A DNA stretch of 64,000 nt, from the NCBI GenBank assembly GCA_004173455.1, contig SECL01000014.1:1-64000 (forward strand), read 5' to 3'. Made by a program: the position numbers and the translations under genes. Positions within the stretch are counted from its first letter, which is position 1. Every line of letters starts with the position of its first letter. Below, in pieces: positions 44,966-53,621 of the stretch. Origin of the DNA: Moraxellaceae bacterium. GTDB taxonomy: Bacteria > Pseudomonadota > Gammaproteobacteria > Pseudomonadales > Moraxellaceae. The notes beneath the pieces were generated by a model. The model had not been told where the DNA came from, did no database searches, and saw nothing but the letters and a program-made list of their open reading frames with translations.

Positions 44966-45301
44966 CTACTGAGGCTGCAAGGCCACACGTGCCCGAAGCT
45001 GTTTGACTTCATCGAGCAAATCCAGCATCACCGCCACCGCAGTCAGGCTGGCATCAAAGTCACGCTGCAAACGCCATGCGCGGCGTGCCCGAGCCAGTTC
45101 TTCGCCCACAAACTGCCAGTGTTCTGGCTGGCTTTCATGTTTTTCCAGAATACTATGCTCCACCAGTGCAATCACCCAGTCATGCGGCTGGCCACAGGCA
45201 TGCGCAAAGGCACTCAAATCCAGTAATGCCTGATGATCCATCAGGGTGTAATCTAGTGCGGCTTGATCCAGTGTGATGTCACGAATAATTAATTGTCGCA
45301 T
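44966..45301 (-). CDS. cbpM: Chaperone modulator CbpM
   Basis: Small MerR-like protein directly downstream of a CbpA-type DnaJ gene; LSAFAHACGQPHDWVIALVEHSILE. Confidence 0.82.
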   Translation of the reverse strand: MRQLIIRDITLDQAALDYTLMDHQALLDLSAFAHACGQPHDWVIALVEHSILEKHESQPEHWQFVGEELARARRAWRLQRDFDASLTAVAVMLDLLDEVKQLRARVALQPQ

Positions 45302-45361
45302 GTTGTTCTCCCACTCATTCTGTAAACCAGTCTATGCATTTAATCGTTCTGTACATTCCAT

Positions 45362-46405
45362 TCAGGAGGCACGTGGATTAAATGCCATCGTTTCTGCCAT
45401 TTGCCGATAGAGCGCTTTGGCCGCATCATTGTTGGCTGGCGGTAAGACTACCTGTAATATCAGCTGTAAGTTGCCCGGTTCTTTGGCAGGAATCCCTTTG
45501 CCTTTTAGGCGCAACTGGCGCCCAGTTTGCGAGCCTTCAGGAATTTTAACCGATACGGTTCCTGCGGGTGTATTCACGTCAATGCTGTCGCCCAGCGCGG
45601 CTTCCCACGGGGCAATAGCAACCGTCATATACACATCGCTGCCCTCTACCCGAAGCTGTTCGGTATTACGGTACTGGATTTCAATATACAGATCACCCTG
45701 CGCCCCGCCATTAAAGCCAGCCTGCCCTTGCCCAGATAGCCGGATTTGCTGTCCCGGTTTCATGCCTTTGGGAATTTTAACCTGTAGGGTTTTGCGCTGG
45801 ATTTCCTGCTGACCACTGGCATTCATCACTGGCATTTGTAGGGTGAATTGCTGGGTCGCGCCTTCATAGGCCACGCGAATATCCACCTCAATGCTGGCAT
45901 GCTGGTCTTCACCGCGATAACTTTGCTGAGCGCTGCCCTGATAGCCACTCTGGCCACGTCCACCGCGCGCATTGCCACCAAATCCTGTACCAAACTGACC
46001 AAACAGGTCTTCAAAGTTGCCTGAAAATCCGCCGCCTGCGCCTGTCGCTCCGCCAAAGCCACCACCCCCAGAGCCAAAGCCGCCACCAAAGGCACGACGC
46101 AGGTCTTCTTCGCTAAACTGCTGGCCAGCCCCATCCTGTCCACGATAATACTGGTACTGGTTACCCGCGTTGCCAGCGCCCGCAAATCCCTGCGGATGAT
46201 CCAGCATCTGGTTATATTCGTTACGTTTGCTGTCATCAGTGAGGGTTTCATAAGCAAGATTAATTTGCTGCATCTGGTCGGCAGCATCCGCCTCCTTACT
46301 GACATCAGGATGATACTTGCGCACCAGCTTGCGGTAACTTTTTTTAATTTCATCGGTACTGGCGCCACGTTGTACGCCCAGTACCTCGTAATAGTTTTTA
46401 TCCAT
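45362..46405 (-). CDS. cbpA: Curved DNA-binding protein / DnaJ-class co-chaperone CbpA
   Basis: J domain [38 protein letters not shown] (HPD), G/F-rich region, C-terminal [21 protein letters not shown]. Confidence 0.9.
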   Translation of the reverse strand: MDKNYYEVLGVQRGASTDEIKKSYRKLVRKYHPDVSKEADAADQMQQINLAYETLTDDSKRNEYNQMLDHPQGFAGAGNAGNQYQYYRGQDGAGQQFSEEDLRRAFGGGFGSGGGGFGGATGAGGGFSGNFEDLFGQFGTGFGGNARGGRGQSGYQGSAQQSYRGEDQHASIEVDIRVAYEGATQQFTLQMPVMNASGQQEIQRKTLQVKIPKGMKPGQQIRLSGQGQAGFNGGAQGDLYIEIQYRNTEQLRVEGSDVYMTVAIAPWEAALGDSIDVNTPAGTVSVKIPEGSQTGRQLRLKGKGIPAKEPGNLQLILQVVLPPANNDAAKALYRQMAETMAFNPRAS

Positions 46406-46869
46406 TGTTAGGCCTCATGGTTACATCTCAAAATAACTGCATTTCAAAATGGTTGCATCTCAAAATGATTAAATCTTAAAGTTACGCTTCAAAAAATGTT
46501 AGGTCGCCAAACCATCCAAGGATAAGGATGACGCTGATCAATGTCTGGGTGATCCCTTGATTTTAAACAGCATCGCAAAAGTTACGCGCAGGTTTTGTAT
46601 AAGAACGTATGTAGTTCAATAAATTGAGTATAAAAAACAACTAAAACCGAGCTGACTTACCAGAACTGAACGACTTGTCACGGATTTTTATAAAGCAGAC
46701 AAGGTTTAAAGGTTACATTGATGCAGCGGCATACTTGGTCTGGCATTTACTGAACATGCAACACGCCTGTATTACTTAGGCATTTTTATCCTATTGGTTT
46801 TGTTTGTCTTTTTGTCTTGATTCTCAGGCAAAAAGCAAAATGGTTTAATTATCTTGAGGCAGCTAAACT

Positions 46870-47619
46870 ATGGCACATACACTCATCAATCTGGGGCAAG
46901 GTTTCTGGAATATTCGTGGCGCGTTTCGAATTGGCGGCGTTATTGATGTGGGCACCCAGTGTTCACTGGTACAGCTCGATACAGGCCGGTTTATTTTTCT
47001 GGACAGTTATGAGTTAAGTGATGACGTGCGTGATCAAGTCATGGCATTAACCGATCAGGGACAAGCCGTGGAAGCGATTTTAAACTTGCATCCATTCCAT
47101 ACCCTGCACTGTGAAGCAATGGCGCGCGACTTTCCACAGGCGACATTGTATGGCTCAGTGCGGCATCAACGGCAATTGCCCGAGTTGCCTTGGTCACCAG
47201 ATCGGGTCGAAAGTGATGCCGTTGCGGCACGCTATCCAGAGCTTGAGTTTTCACTAACCCAAGGCATCGAATATATTTCGGCCAAACCTGCTGTGCATGC
47301 GGGTTCACTACTGGCCTATCATCCTGCCAGTAAAAGCCTGCATGTCGATGATACCTTTGCTGCTCCACCGCAAGGCGGCCTCATGGAAAAATTACTCCCC
47401 GAAATTTTTATCAGTCCAGCCACACGCCGCGCCTTAAAACCCGAAGCTGATGCTGCCGAGACCTACTGCAACTGGGTGACGCATATCGCGCATCAATGGC
47501 AGGATACCCAAAATTTTTGTGCTGCCCATTCTGGATTGGTACAGTTTAAATCAGGCGAGTTTCAACCCACGTTGCTGGCTGCCATTGAGCGTGCCCGACC
47601 CAAACTGCTGGCTAAATAA
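46870..47619 (+). CDS. Degenerate metallo-beta-lactamase-fold-like protein
   Basis: LVQLDTGRFIFLDSYELSDD...AILNLHPFHTLHCEAMARDFPQATLYGS...KSLHVDDTFAAP...CAAHSGLVQF; His/Asp positions resemble an MBL core but without canonical HxHxDH. Confidence 0.5.
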   Translation: MAHTLINLGQGFWNIRGAFRIGGVIDVGTQCSLVQLDTGRFIFLDSYELSDDVRDQVMALTDQGQAVEAILNLHPFHTLHCEAMARDFPQATLYGSVRHQRQLPELPWSPDRVESDAVAARYPELEFSLTQGIEYISAKPAVHAGSLLAYHPASKSLHVDDTFAAPPQGGLMEKLLPEIFISPATRRALKPEADAAETYCNWVTHIAHQWQDTQNFCAAHSGLVQFKSGEFQPTLLAAIERARPKLLAK

Positions 47620-47790
47620 AGCTGCTCTCCAAGCTACAGGCCATGACTTTGCTCAGCAGTTCATATTTAGCCTATAAATAATGAATATCACTAAATCATG
47701 CTTATGCTGTAGCCGGCAGCGTGCTAAAACAGGTTAATCGCATGAGCTTATCAATAGCTGTTGCCACCCTTGATGTAGAGAGTATTTGCC

Positions 47791-48906
47791 ATGAATCATC
47801 CATCCGGCGCTGCGCATTATTCCCCTAAAACCCAGCAGTTCTTACAGCGGCTCGGCATTCAGCATCCTATTTTTTTAGCACCGATGGCTGGCACCAGCAC
47901 ACCTGAATTGGCAGCAGCCGTGAGTAACGCCGGCGGTCTGGGTTCACTGGGTCTTGCAACCTCCAGCGTGGCACAGGCACAGCAAGCTATTCAGCGCACC
48001 CGAGAACTGACCAGCCAGCCGTTTAATTGCAATTTCTTTTGTCATCAGCCGCCACAAGCCGATCCAGCCACCGAACAGGCATGGATCACCTATATGACGC
48101 CTTTTTTTAGCGCACTGGGTGGCACAGCGCCACACACATTAAAACCCGTCAATTTTACCTTTATTGATAATCAACCCTTGCTAGACATGCTGCTGCATGA
48201 AAAACCTGCCGTGGTGAGTTTTCATTTTGGCATTCCGACACCGGACGCAATCAGGCAATTGCAGCAGGCTGGTATTATTTTGCTGGCCTGCGCCACCAGC
48301 TTAGCCGAAGCGCAAATTATTCAAGCGGCGGGTCTCGATGCCATTGTGGCACAAGGCATAGAAGCGGGCGGACATCGCGGTATGTTTAATCGCGACTTTG
48401 ATCCGGCCATTAGCACGCATGATCTGGTGCGTCTGTTCACGGCGCATACCCATTTACCGATCATTGCCGCAGGCGGGATTATGGATGGTGCGGATATTCA
48501 GCAAGTATTGGCACTGGGTGCGTATGCCGCGCAACTGGGCACGGCTTTTGTGATTTGTGACGAATCTGCCGCCAATCCTACCTATCGAGAACGCCTGCAA
48601 GATCCAACGTTGCAAACCACCTATATTACCGCCAGCATTTCTGGGCGGCCGGCACGCGGCTTGATGAGCGCTTGGCACAGTCAGGTTGACCGGCCGGAAC
48701 GCCCTGCCTTAAGCAGTTATTCGTATATGTATGATCTGGCCAAGCAACTCAACGCGCTGGCAACAGGTCAAGGCAATCACGACTTTGCTGCTTACTGGGC
48801 AGGCAGCAATGTGGCACGCATCCGCAACCTTAATGCGACCGATCTTATGCAAACCCTGATTGATGAACTGCAAAGTGCCATCGCAACACGCTTTGATAAA
48901 ACCTAA
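47791..48906 (+). CDS. Nitronate monooxygenase-like flavin oxidoreductase
   Basis: LGIQHPIFLAPMAGTSTPELAAAVSNAGGLGSLG; DAIVAQGIEAGGHRG; PIIAAGGIMDGADIQQVLALGAYAAQLGTAFV. Confidence 0.88.
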   Translation: MNHPSGAAHYSPKTQQFLQRLGIQHPIFLAPMAGTSTPELAAAVSNAGGLGSLGLATSSVAQAQQAIQRTRELTSQPFNCNFFCHQPPQADPATEQAWITYMTPFFSALGGTAPHTLKPVNFTFIDNQPLLDMLLHEKPAVVSFHFGIPTPDAIRQLQQAGIILLACATSLAEAQIIQAAGLDAIVAQGIEAGGHRGMFNRDFDPAISTHDLVRLFTAHTHLPIIAAGGIMDGADIQQVLALGAYAAQLGTAFVICDESAANPTYRERLQDPTLQTTYITASISGRPARGLMSAWHSQVDRPERPALSSYSYMYDLAKQLNALATGQGNHDFAAYWAGSNVARIRNLNATDLMQTLIDELQSAIATRFDKT

Positions 48907-48983
48907 ATAAACAACAGGCTTTATTTGAGAATCCAAGCAACAATAAATTCATGTAAGCCACTGGCTTAAACGAAAAAATCGGC

Positions 48984-49349
48984 TTAATAAATGGCGGCAG
49001 TAATCACTATTTCTAGCTTCCAGTCCGGATTGGCAAGCTGTGCTTGTACCGTGGCGCGTGGTGGTGGACTTTTTGGAGATACCCAAGCTCGCCACGCCTG
49101 ATTAAAACCCACATAATCCGCCATGTCCGCCAAAAAAATCTGACAGGATAAGATCCGGTGCTTGTCAGAGCCTGCTTCGGTCAGTAACTCATCAATCTGG
49201 GCAAATACGTCCTGTGCCTGCGCGGCAATATCGCCAACCTGCTGTCCTGTGGTATGACGAGGAACTTGTCCCGCCAGATAGACCACATCCTTATAAATGG
49301 TGACTTCGCAATAGCATTGACCCACATGCAGCCGTTTGATCTCTGACAT
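48984..49349 (-). CDS. RidA/YjgF family protein
   Basis: VVYLAGQVPRHTTGQQVGDIAAQAQDVFAQIDELLTEAGSDKHRILSCQIFLADMADYVGFNQAW. Confidence 0.88.
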   Translation of the reverse strand: MSEIKRLHVGQCYCEVTIYKDVVYLAGQVPRHTTGQQVGDIAAQAQDVFAQIDELLTEAGSDKHRILSCQIFLADMADYVGFNQAWRAWVSPKSPPPRATVQAQLANPDWKLEIVITAAIY

Positions 49350-49536
49350 TTTTCTTTCCTTGATCGTTCAATTGACAAGCAATCCGTTACTTATTAATTA
49401 GACATAGCAGGATTGATATTGCAAGCGCTGGATAACAAAACCATACATGCTTTTTTGGCAAACTATTGGCATAAACCTTGATGACCAATTAGGCTGAGTT
49501 GCCGCAACTTTATGGCCAAAACATACCCAACAAAAA

Positions 49537-49559
49537 GGCCAGCTTATTCAAAGCCAGCC
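49537..49559 (-). terminator. Intrinsic terminator of purU
   Basis: Minus strand GGCTGGCTT TGAAT AAGCTGGCC TTTTTG with two G-U pairs. Confidence 0.75.
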
Positions 49560-49581
49560 TTTTTAAACCCATGACTCAATA

Positions 49582-50442
49582 TCAATCAAATACAATGGTC
49601 TTGTTGCCATGCACAATCACACGATCTTCCAGATGCCAGCGCACGGCACGCGCCAGTACATTACGCTCGACATCTTCACCCAGCTCACGCAAATCCGCCA
49701 CACTGTAGCGATGGCTTACCCGCTCAACATCCTGCTCAATAATTGGCCCCTGATCCAGCTCTGCCGTCACATAGTGCGCGGTAGCCCCAATCAGCTTAAC
49801 GCCCTTGTCATACGCCTGACGGTACGGATCTGCACCCACAAACGCAGGCAGGAATGAATGATGAATATTAATCACTTTCATCGGCCACTTTTCTACAAAG
49901 TCACTACTTAAAATCTGCATATAGCGCGCCAGCACCAGCAGATCGTTGCCTGCCATAATTTCATGGATTTGGGCTTCGGCTTCAGCCTTGTTGTCCTTGG
50001 TGACCTTAATCACGGTAAACGGAATACCAAAGCCCTCAACCGCCGCGCGCAAGTCTTCATGGTTGCTGACCACATGGGTGATCTCACACGGTAACAAGCC
50101 ACGCGCATGCCGCCACAGCAACTCCAGCATGGCATGATCATACTTGGACACCAAAATACCTACTTTTTTGATGTCACTCACCGCACTTAACTGCCATGTC
50201 ATCTCATAACGATCAGCCACGGTATCGGCAAAGGACTGGCTTAAACTGTCACGGCGCGCGGCCAGTTGATTGATTTCAAACTCAACCCGCATAAAATACG
50301 TGCCGCCCTGTGCTTCAGTCGCATATTGATCCAGCGCAGTAATATTGGCACCCTGATGATACAAAAATCCGGACACTGCCTGAACAATACCAGAGCGGTC
50401 AGCACAAGTGATCAAAAGGCGCGCGGTATTGGCCGTGGTCAT
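49582..50442 (-). CDS. purU: Formyltetrahydrofolate deformylase
   Basis: N-terminal ACT domain; LARYMQILSSDFVEKWPMKVINIHHSFLPAFVGADPYRQAYDKGVKLIGATAHYVTAELDQGPIIEQDV. Confidence 0.95.
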   Translation of the reverse strand: MTTANTARLLITCADRSGIVQAVSGFLYHQGANITALDQYATEAQGGTYFMRVEFEINQLAARRDSLSQSFADTVADRYEMTWQLSAVSDIKKVGILVSKYDHAMLELLWRHARGLLPCEITHVVSNHEDLRAAVEGFGIPFTVIKVTKDNKAEAEAQIHEIMAGNDLLVLARYMQILSSDFVEKWPMKVINIHHSFLPAFVGADPYRQAYDKGVKLIGATAHYVTAELDQGPIIEQDVERVSHRYSVADLRELGEDVERNVLARAVRWHLEDRVIVHGNKTIVFD

Positions 50443-50551
50443 GTTAAAAATCCCATTTTGTGTTGTAGATCAATGCAAGCCAGCAAAAATAGCTGGCATT
50501 CTATCTGCTTTTAGGCAGGGCTTAAATATTTTTATGCCAGTTTGTTGCAAG

Positions 50552-51268
50552 TTATAATCCGGTACTGTTGTCTTTGCTGTCGTGCTGAACTCTGGTATGC
50601 GTAAACAGGCTTTCAAACAGTTCAGACTTGCCAATACTGTCCAGCAGCGTGTCATAAGCCTGCCGACTGTCACCAATCAGATATGGCCCTTCCAAAAACA
50701 CCATCTGGCGTAAGCCTTGCCAGATCCAGCGTTCATCCATGACACTGGCATGCGAAATATGCCCCGACATGTATAAAAAATTGCTCCAGTTGGTCAGCAC
50801 AATCCAGATATTGATAATCAGTGCTTCAATTTCAGACGGCGCAATTTTCATCAAACCGGCATCCACAAAGCCCTGATAAATCTGCTTGCCCTTTTCCATA
50901 ATCTGGCCGGCAAACTCTGGATACATTTGCTTGAAGTCTTCATTGGAATCCATCAGGTGATGAATATCACGGTGCAAAAACCGATACTTCCAGAGTTGCT
51001 GGCTTAACGACTGAAAATACTGAATCTTGTCCGCCACAGTGAGCTGACGATCATCCGGCATGCTCAATAGTGCAATAGTTTCTGCCTGATAGGTATCCAT
51101 CAACTCCTTGATAATCTCGGTTTTATTTCTAAAATGATAATACAAATTGCCGGGACTAATACCCATTTCAGCAGCAATATGATTGGTCGTGACGATACGT
51201 TCACCACGCTGGTTAAACAGCCCTAAACTGATCTGTAAAATCCGGTCTCGTGTCTTTAATGGCTTCAA
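50552..51268 (-). CDS. TetR family transcriptional regulator
   Basis: TRDRILQISLGLFNQRGERIVTTNHIAAEMGISPGNLYYHFRNKTEIIKELM; divergent from an aldehyde dehydrogenase. Confidence 0.9.
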   Translation of the reverse strand: MKPLKTRDRILQISLGLFNQRGERIVTTNHIAAEMGISPGNLYYHFRNKTEIIKELMDTYQAETIALLSMPDDRQLTVADKIQYFQSLSQQLWKYRFLHRDIHHLMDSNEDFKQMYPEFAGQIMEKGKQIYQGFVDAGLMKIAPSEIEALIINIWIVLTNWSNFLYMSGHISHASVMDERWIWQGLRQMVFLEGPYLIGDSRQAYDTLLDSIGKSELFESLFTHTRVQHDSKDNSTGL

Positions 51269-51329
51269 AATAGCTCATCCTGATTGCAATTGAATAACCT
51301 TTAAACCTGACGGTTCATCAAAAACCTAT

Positions 51330-51358
51330 TGACACTTTAGAGCAATTACTCTAAAAAT
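51330..51358 (+). promoter_or_regulatory. Putative sigma70 promoter with palindromic operator in its spacer
   Basis: TTGACA - 17 nt - TAAAAA; perfect palindrome TTTAGAG CAATTA CTCTAAA at 51337-51356. Confidence 0.7.
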
Positions 51359-51396
51359 CAACTTATCTTAAATAATATCTGGCTTCACGTCCTATT

Positions 51397-52848
51397 ATGA
51401 ATAGCTTGTCCTCTCCTGTCAGCGTACAAAGCAGCTTGCCACCCGAAATTCAACATATGCATGATGCACTGGCCGCCCAAAAGACTGCCTACGCCCAAAA
51501 TCCTGTGCCTTCTGCGCATGAGCGCATTGAGCGTCTTGCCCGCTTGCGCCGTACGCTGGTGAAATATCAGGACGAAATGGCCAATGCTATTTCCGAAGAT
51601 TTTGGCAATCGCTCCATTCATGAAACCAAAATTGGCGAAATCATGACCTGCCTTGAGCAGTGTACCTATTACAGCAAACACCTGACCAGCTGGATGAAAC
51701 CCTCCAAGCGCCATGTGTCTGCTATTCACCAGCCTGCCAAAGCGTGGGTACAATACCAGCCGCTGGGCGTGATTGGTATTATGGCACCGTGGAATTATCC
51801 ATTGATTTTGTCAGTAGGCCCGCTGATTTGTGCATTGGCTTCCGGTAATCACGCCATGCTCAAAATCTCCAGCGCCTCCAAAGCCTTTGGCAAAGTGCTG
51901 GAACGTGCACTGGCCGAAGTATTCCCCAATGATCTGGTGACTGTCATTAATGGCGGCGGTGCAATTTCCGATGCGTTTTGTCGTTTGCCGTTTAACCAGA
52001 TTATTTTTACCGGTTCCATTCCGGTCGGCAAAACGGTGATGGCGGCTGCGGCTGAAAATCTGGTGCCGGTTATTCTGGAACTGGGCGGCAAGTCTCCTGC
52101 GATTGTGCATCCGTCCATGTCACTTAAAGATGCGGCCGAACGTCTTGCGGCTGGCAAATTCTGGAACGCTGGCCAGACCTGCGTGGCACCGGATTACTTG
52201 TTCCTGCCGCGTGGCCGTACCCGTGAATTTGTGGCACACATGCGCCATTTTGCCACGCACATGTATCCTAGCCTGCGCAACAACCCGGATTACACCAGCA
52301 TCGTTAATGACAAGCAGTATAATCGCATTCAGGGTTATCTGGACGATGCACGCGAGCAAGGTGCCGAGTTTTTTGAATTCAACCCGGCCAATGAAGAATT
52401 AAGCAGCGTACGCAAGATTGCCCCAACGCTGGTGACCAATGTAACCCCTGATATGGACTTGTGCCAGCAGGAAATATTTGGCCCTATACTGCCGATCATT
52501 GAATACGATGACATTGATGAAACCATTAGCTATATCAATGCCCGTCCGCGTCCATTAGCCCTGTATTATTTTGATTATGATGCCGACCGTGCCGAATACA
52601 TGGCGCGTCGTACCCATTCTGGCCACTTTGGGATTAACCAAGTGCTCACGCATGTGGCACAGGATGACCTGCCCTTTGGTGGTGTGGGTGCATCCGGCAT
52701 GGGCAAATATCATGGTGAAGAAGGCTTTTACAACATGAGCAATGCACGCTCAGTCATGGTCAAACCGCGTTTTTATGCGCTAAAAATGATTTTGCCGCCA
52801 TTTGGTAAGCCAATTCACAAAATCCTGTTCAAGACTATGCTGCGCTAA
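51397..52848 (+). CDS. Coniferyl-aldehyde-dehydrogenase-type aldehyde dehydrogenase
   Basis: PLGVIGIMAPWNYPLILSVGPLICALASGN; VILELGGKSPAIVHP; FWNAGQTCVAPDYLF. Confidence 0.9.
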   Translation: MNSLSSPVSVQSSLPPEIQHMHDALAAQKTAYAQNPVPSAHERIERLARLRRTLVKYQDEMANAISEDFGNRSIHETKIGEIMTCLEQCTYYSKHLTSWMKPSKRHVSAIHQPAKAWVQYQPLGVIGIMAPWNYPLILSVGPLICALASGNHAMLKISSASKAFGKVLERALAEVFPNDLVTVINGGGAISDAFCRLPFNQIIFTGSIPVGKTVMAAAAENLVPVILELGGKSPAIVHPSMSLKDAAERLAAGKFWNAGQTCVAPDYLFLPRGRTREFVAHMRHFATHMYPSLRNNPDYTSIVNDKQYNRIQGYLDDAREQGAEFFEFNPANEELSSVRKIAPTLVTNVTPDMDLCQQEIFGPILPIIEYDDIDETISYINARPRPLALYYFDYDADRAEYMARRTHSGHFGINQVLTHVAQDDLPFGGVGASGMGKYHGEEGFYNMSNARSVMVKPRFYALKMILPPFGKPIHKILFKTMLR

Positions 52849-52910
52849 ACAACTGGCCTACAAGGACTACAGAATTAAAAATGGTTTTTGTCGGCTTTTG
52901 ACTTGTGCTG

Positions 52911-52938
52911 GGGGCGTTTTTTTGATATAAAACGCCCC
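52911..52938 (+). promoter_or_regulatory. Strong hairpin upstream of rpmB (leader structure or terminator of the upstream gene)
   Basis: GGGGCGTTTT tttgatat AAAACGCCCC, perfect 10-bp stem, weak T-tract. Confidence 0.55.
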
Positions 52939-53008
52939 TTGAATTTAATCAACCACTTTTTTGATATGAAAGGCCTCCGACATTGTGGCCTGATCAATGG
53001 AGTTTACC

Positions 53009-53245
53009 ATGTCTAAGGTTTGCCAAGTTACCGGCAAGCGTCCAGTCGTTGGCAACAACGTCTCGCACGCCAACAACAAAACCAAACGCCGGTTCGAGCC
53101 GAACCTGCATCACCACCGTTTTTGGGTTGAAAGCGAAAAGCGTTTTGTACGCCTACGTTTAACCCCTAAAGGTATGCGTATTATCGACAAATTGGGCATC
53201 GACAAGGTTCTTGTTAACCTGCGTGCTCAAGGTCAAAAGATCTAA
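53009..53245 (+). CDS. rpmB: 50S ribosomal protein L28
   Basis: [51 protein letters not shown]. Confidence 0.97.
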   Translation: MSKVCQVTGKRPVVGNNVSHANNKTKRRFEPNLHHHRFWVESEKRFVRLRLTPKGMRIIDKLGIDKVLVNLRAQGQKI

Positions 53246-53257
53246 GGAGCCCTAGTC

Positions 53258-53413
53258 ATGCGCGATAAGATTCGTCTCGTGTCTTCTGCTGGTACTGGTT
53301 ATTTTTACACTACCACCAAAAACAAACGTACTATGCCTGAGAAAATGGAGATCAAAAAATTTGATCCGAAAATTCGTCAGCACGTTATTTTCAAAGAAGC
53401 TAAAATCAAATAA
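53258..53413 (+). CDS. rpmG: 50S ribosomal protein L33 (not in the supplied ORF track)
   Basis: Hand translation: [51 protein letters not shown]; directly after rpmB. Confidence 0.97.
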
Positions 53414-53433
53414 TTGGTTTTTGCCTCAAAAAA

Positions 53434-53455
53434 AACGGTTCTTCATTGAACCGTT
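53434..53455 (+). terminator. Intrinsic terminator of rpmBG
   Basis: AACGGTTC ttcatt GAACCGTT tttttttt. Confidence 0.85.
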
Positions 53456-53621
53456 TTTTTTTACATTTTTTTTAGCTAATTTCGGCTGCTTTGCTACAAT
53501 TTTTGCATGCTTTTATTACTATCAAAATAAGTACTGATTGATCACAGTGTGATTGCAGATTATTAATTTTTTTAAATGGGTTTGAGCCATTTTTTCGGGC
53601 TGTCTTTTTTGGGAGAAACTG

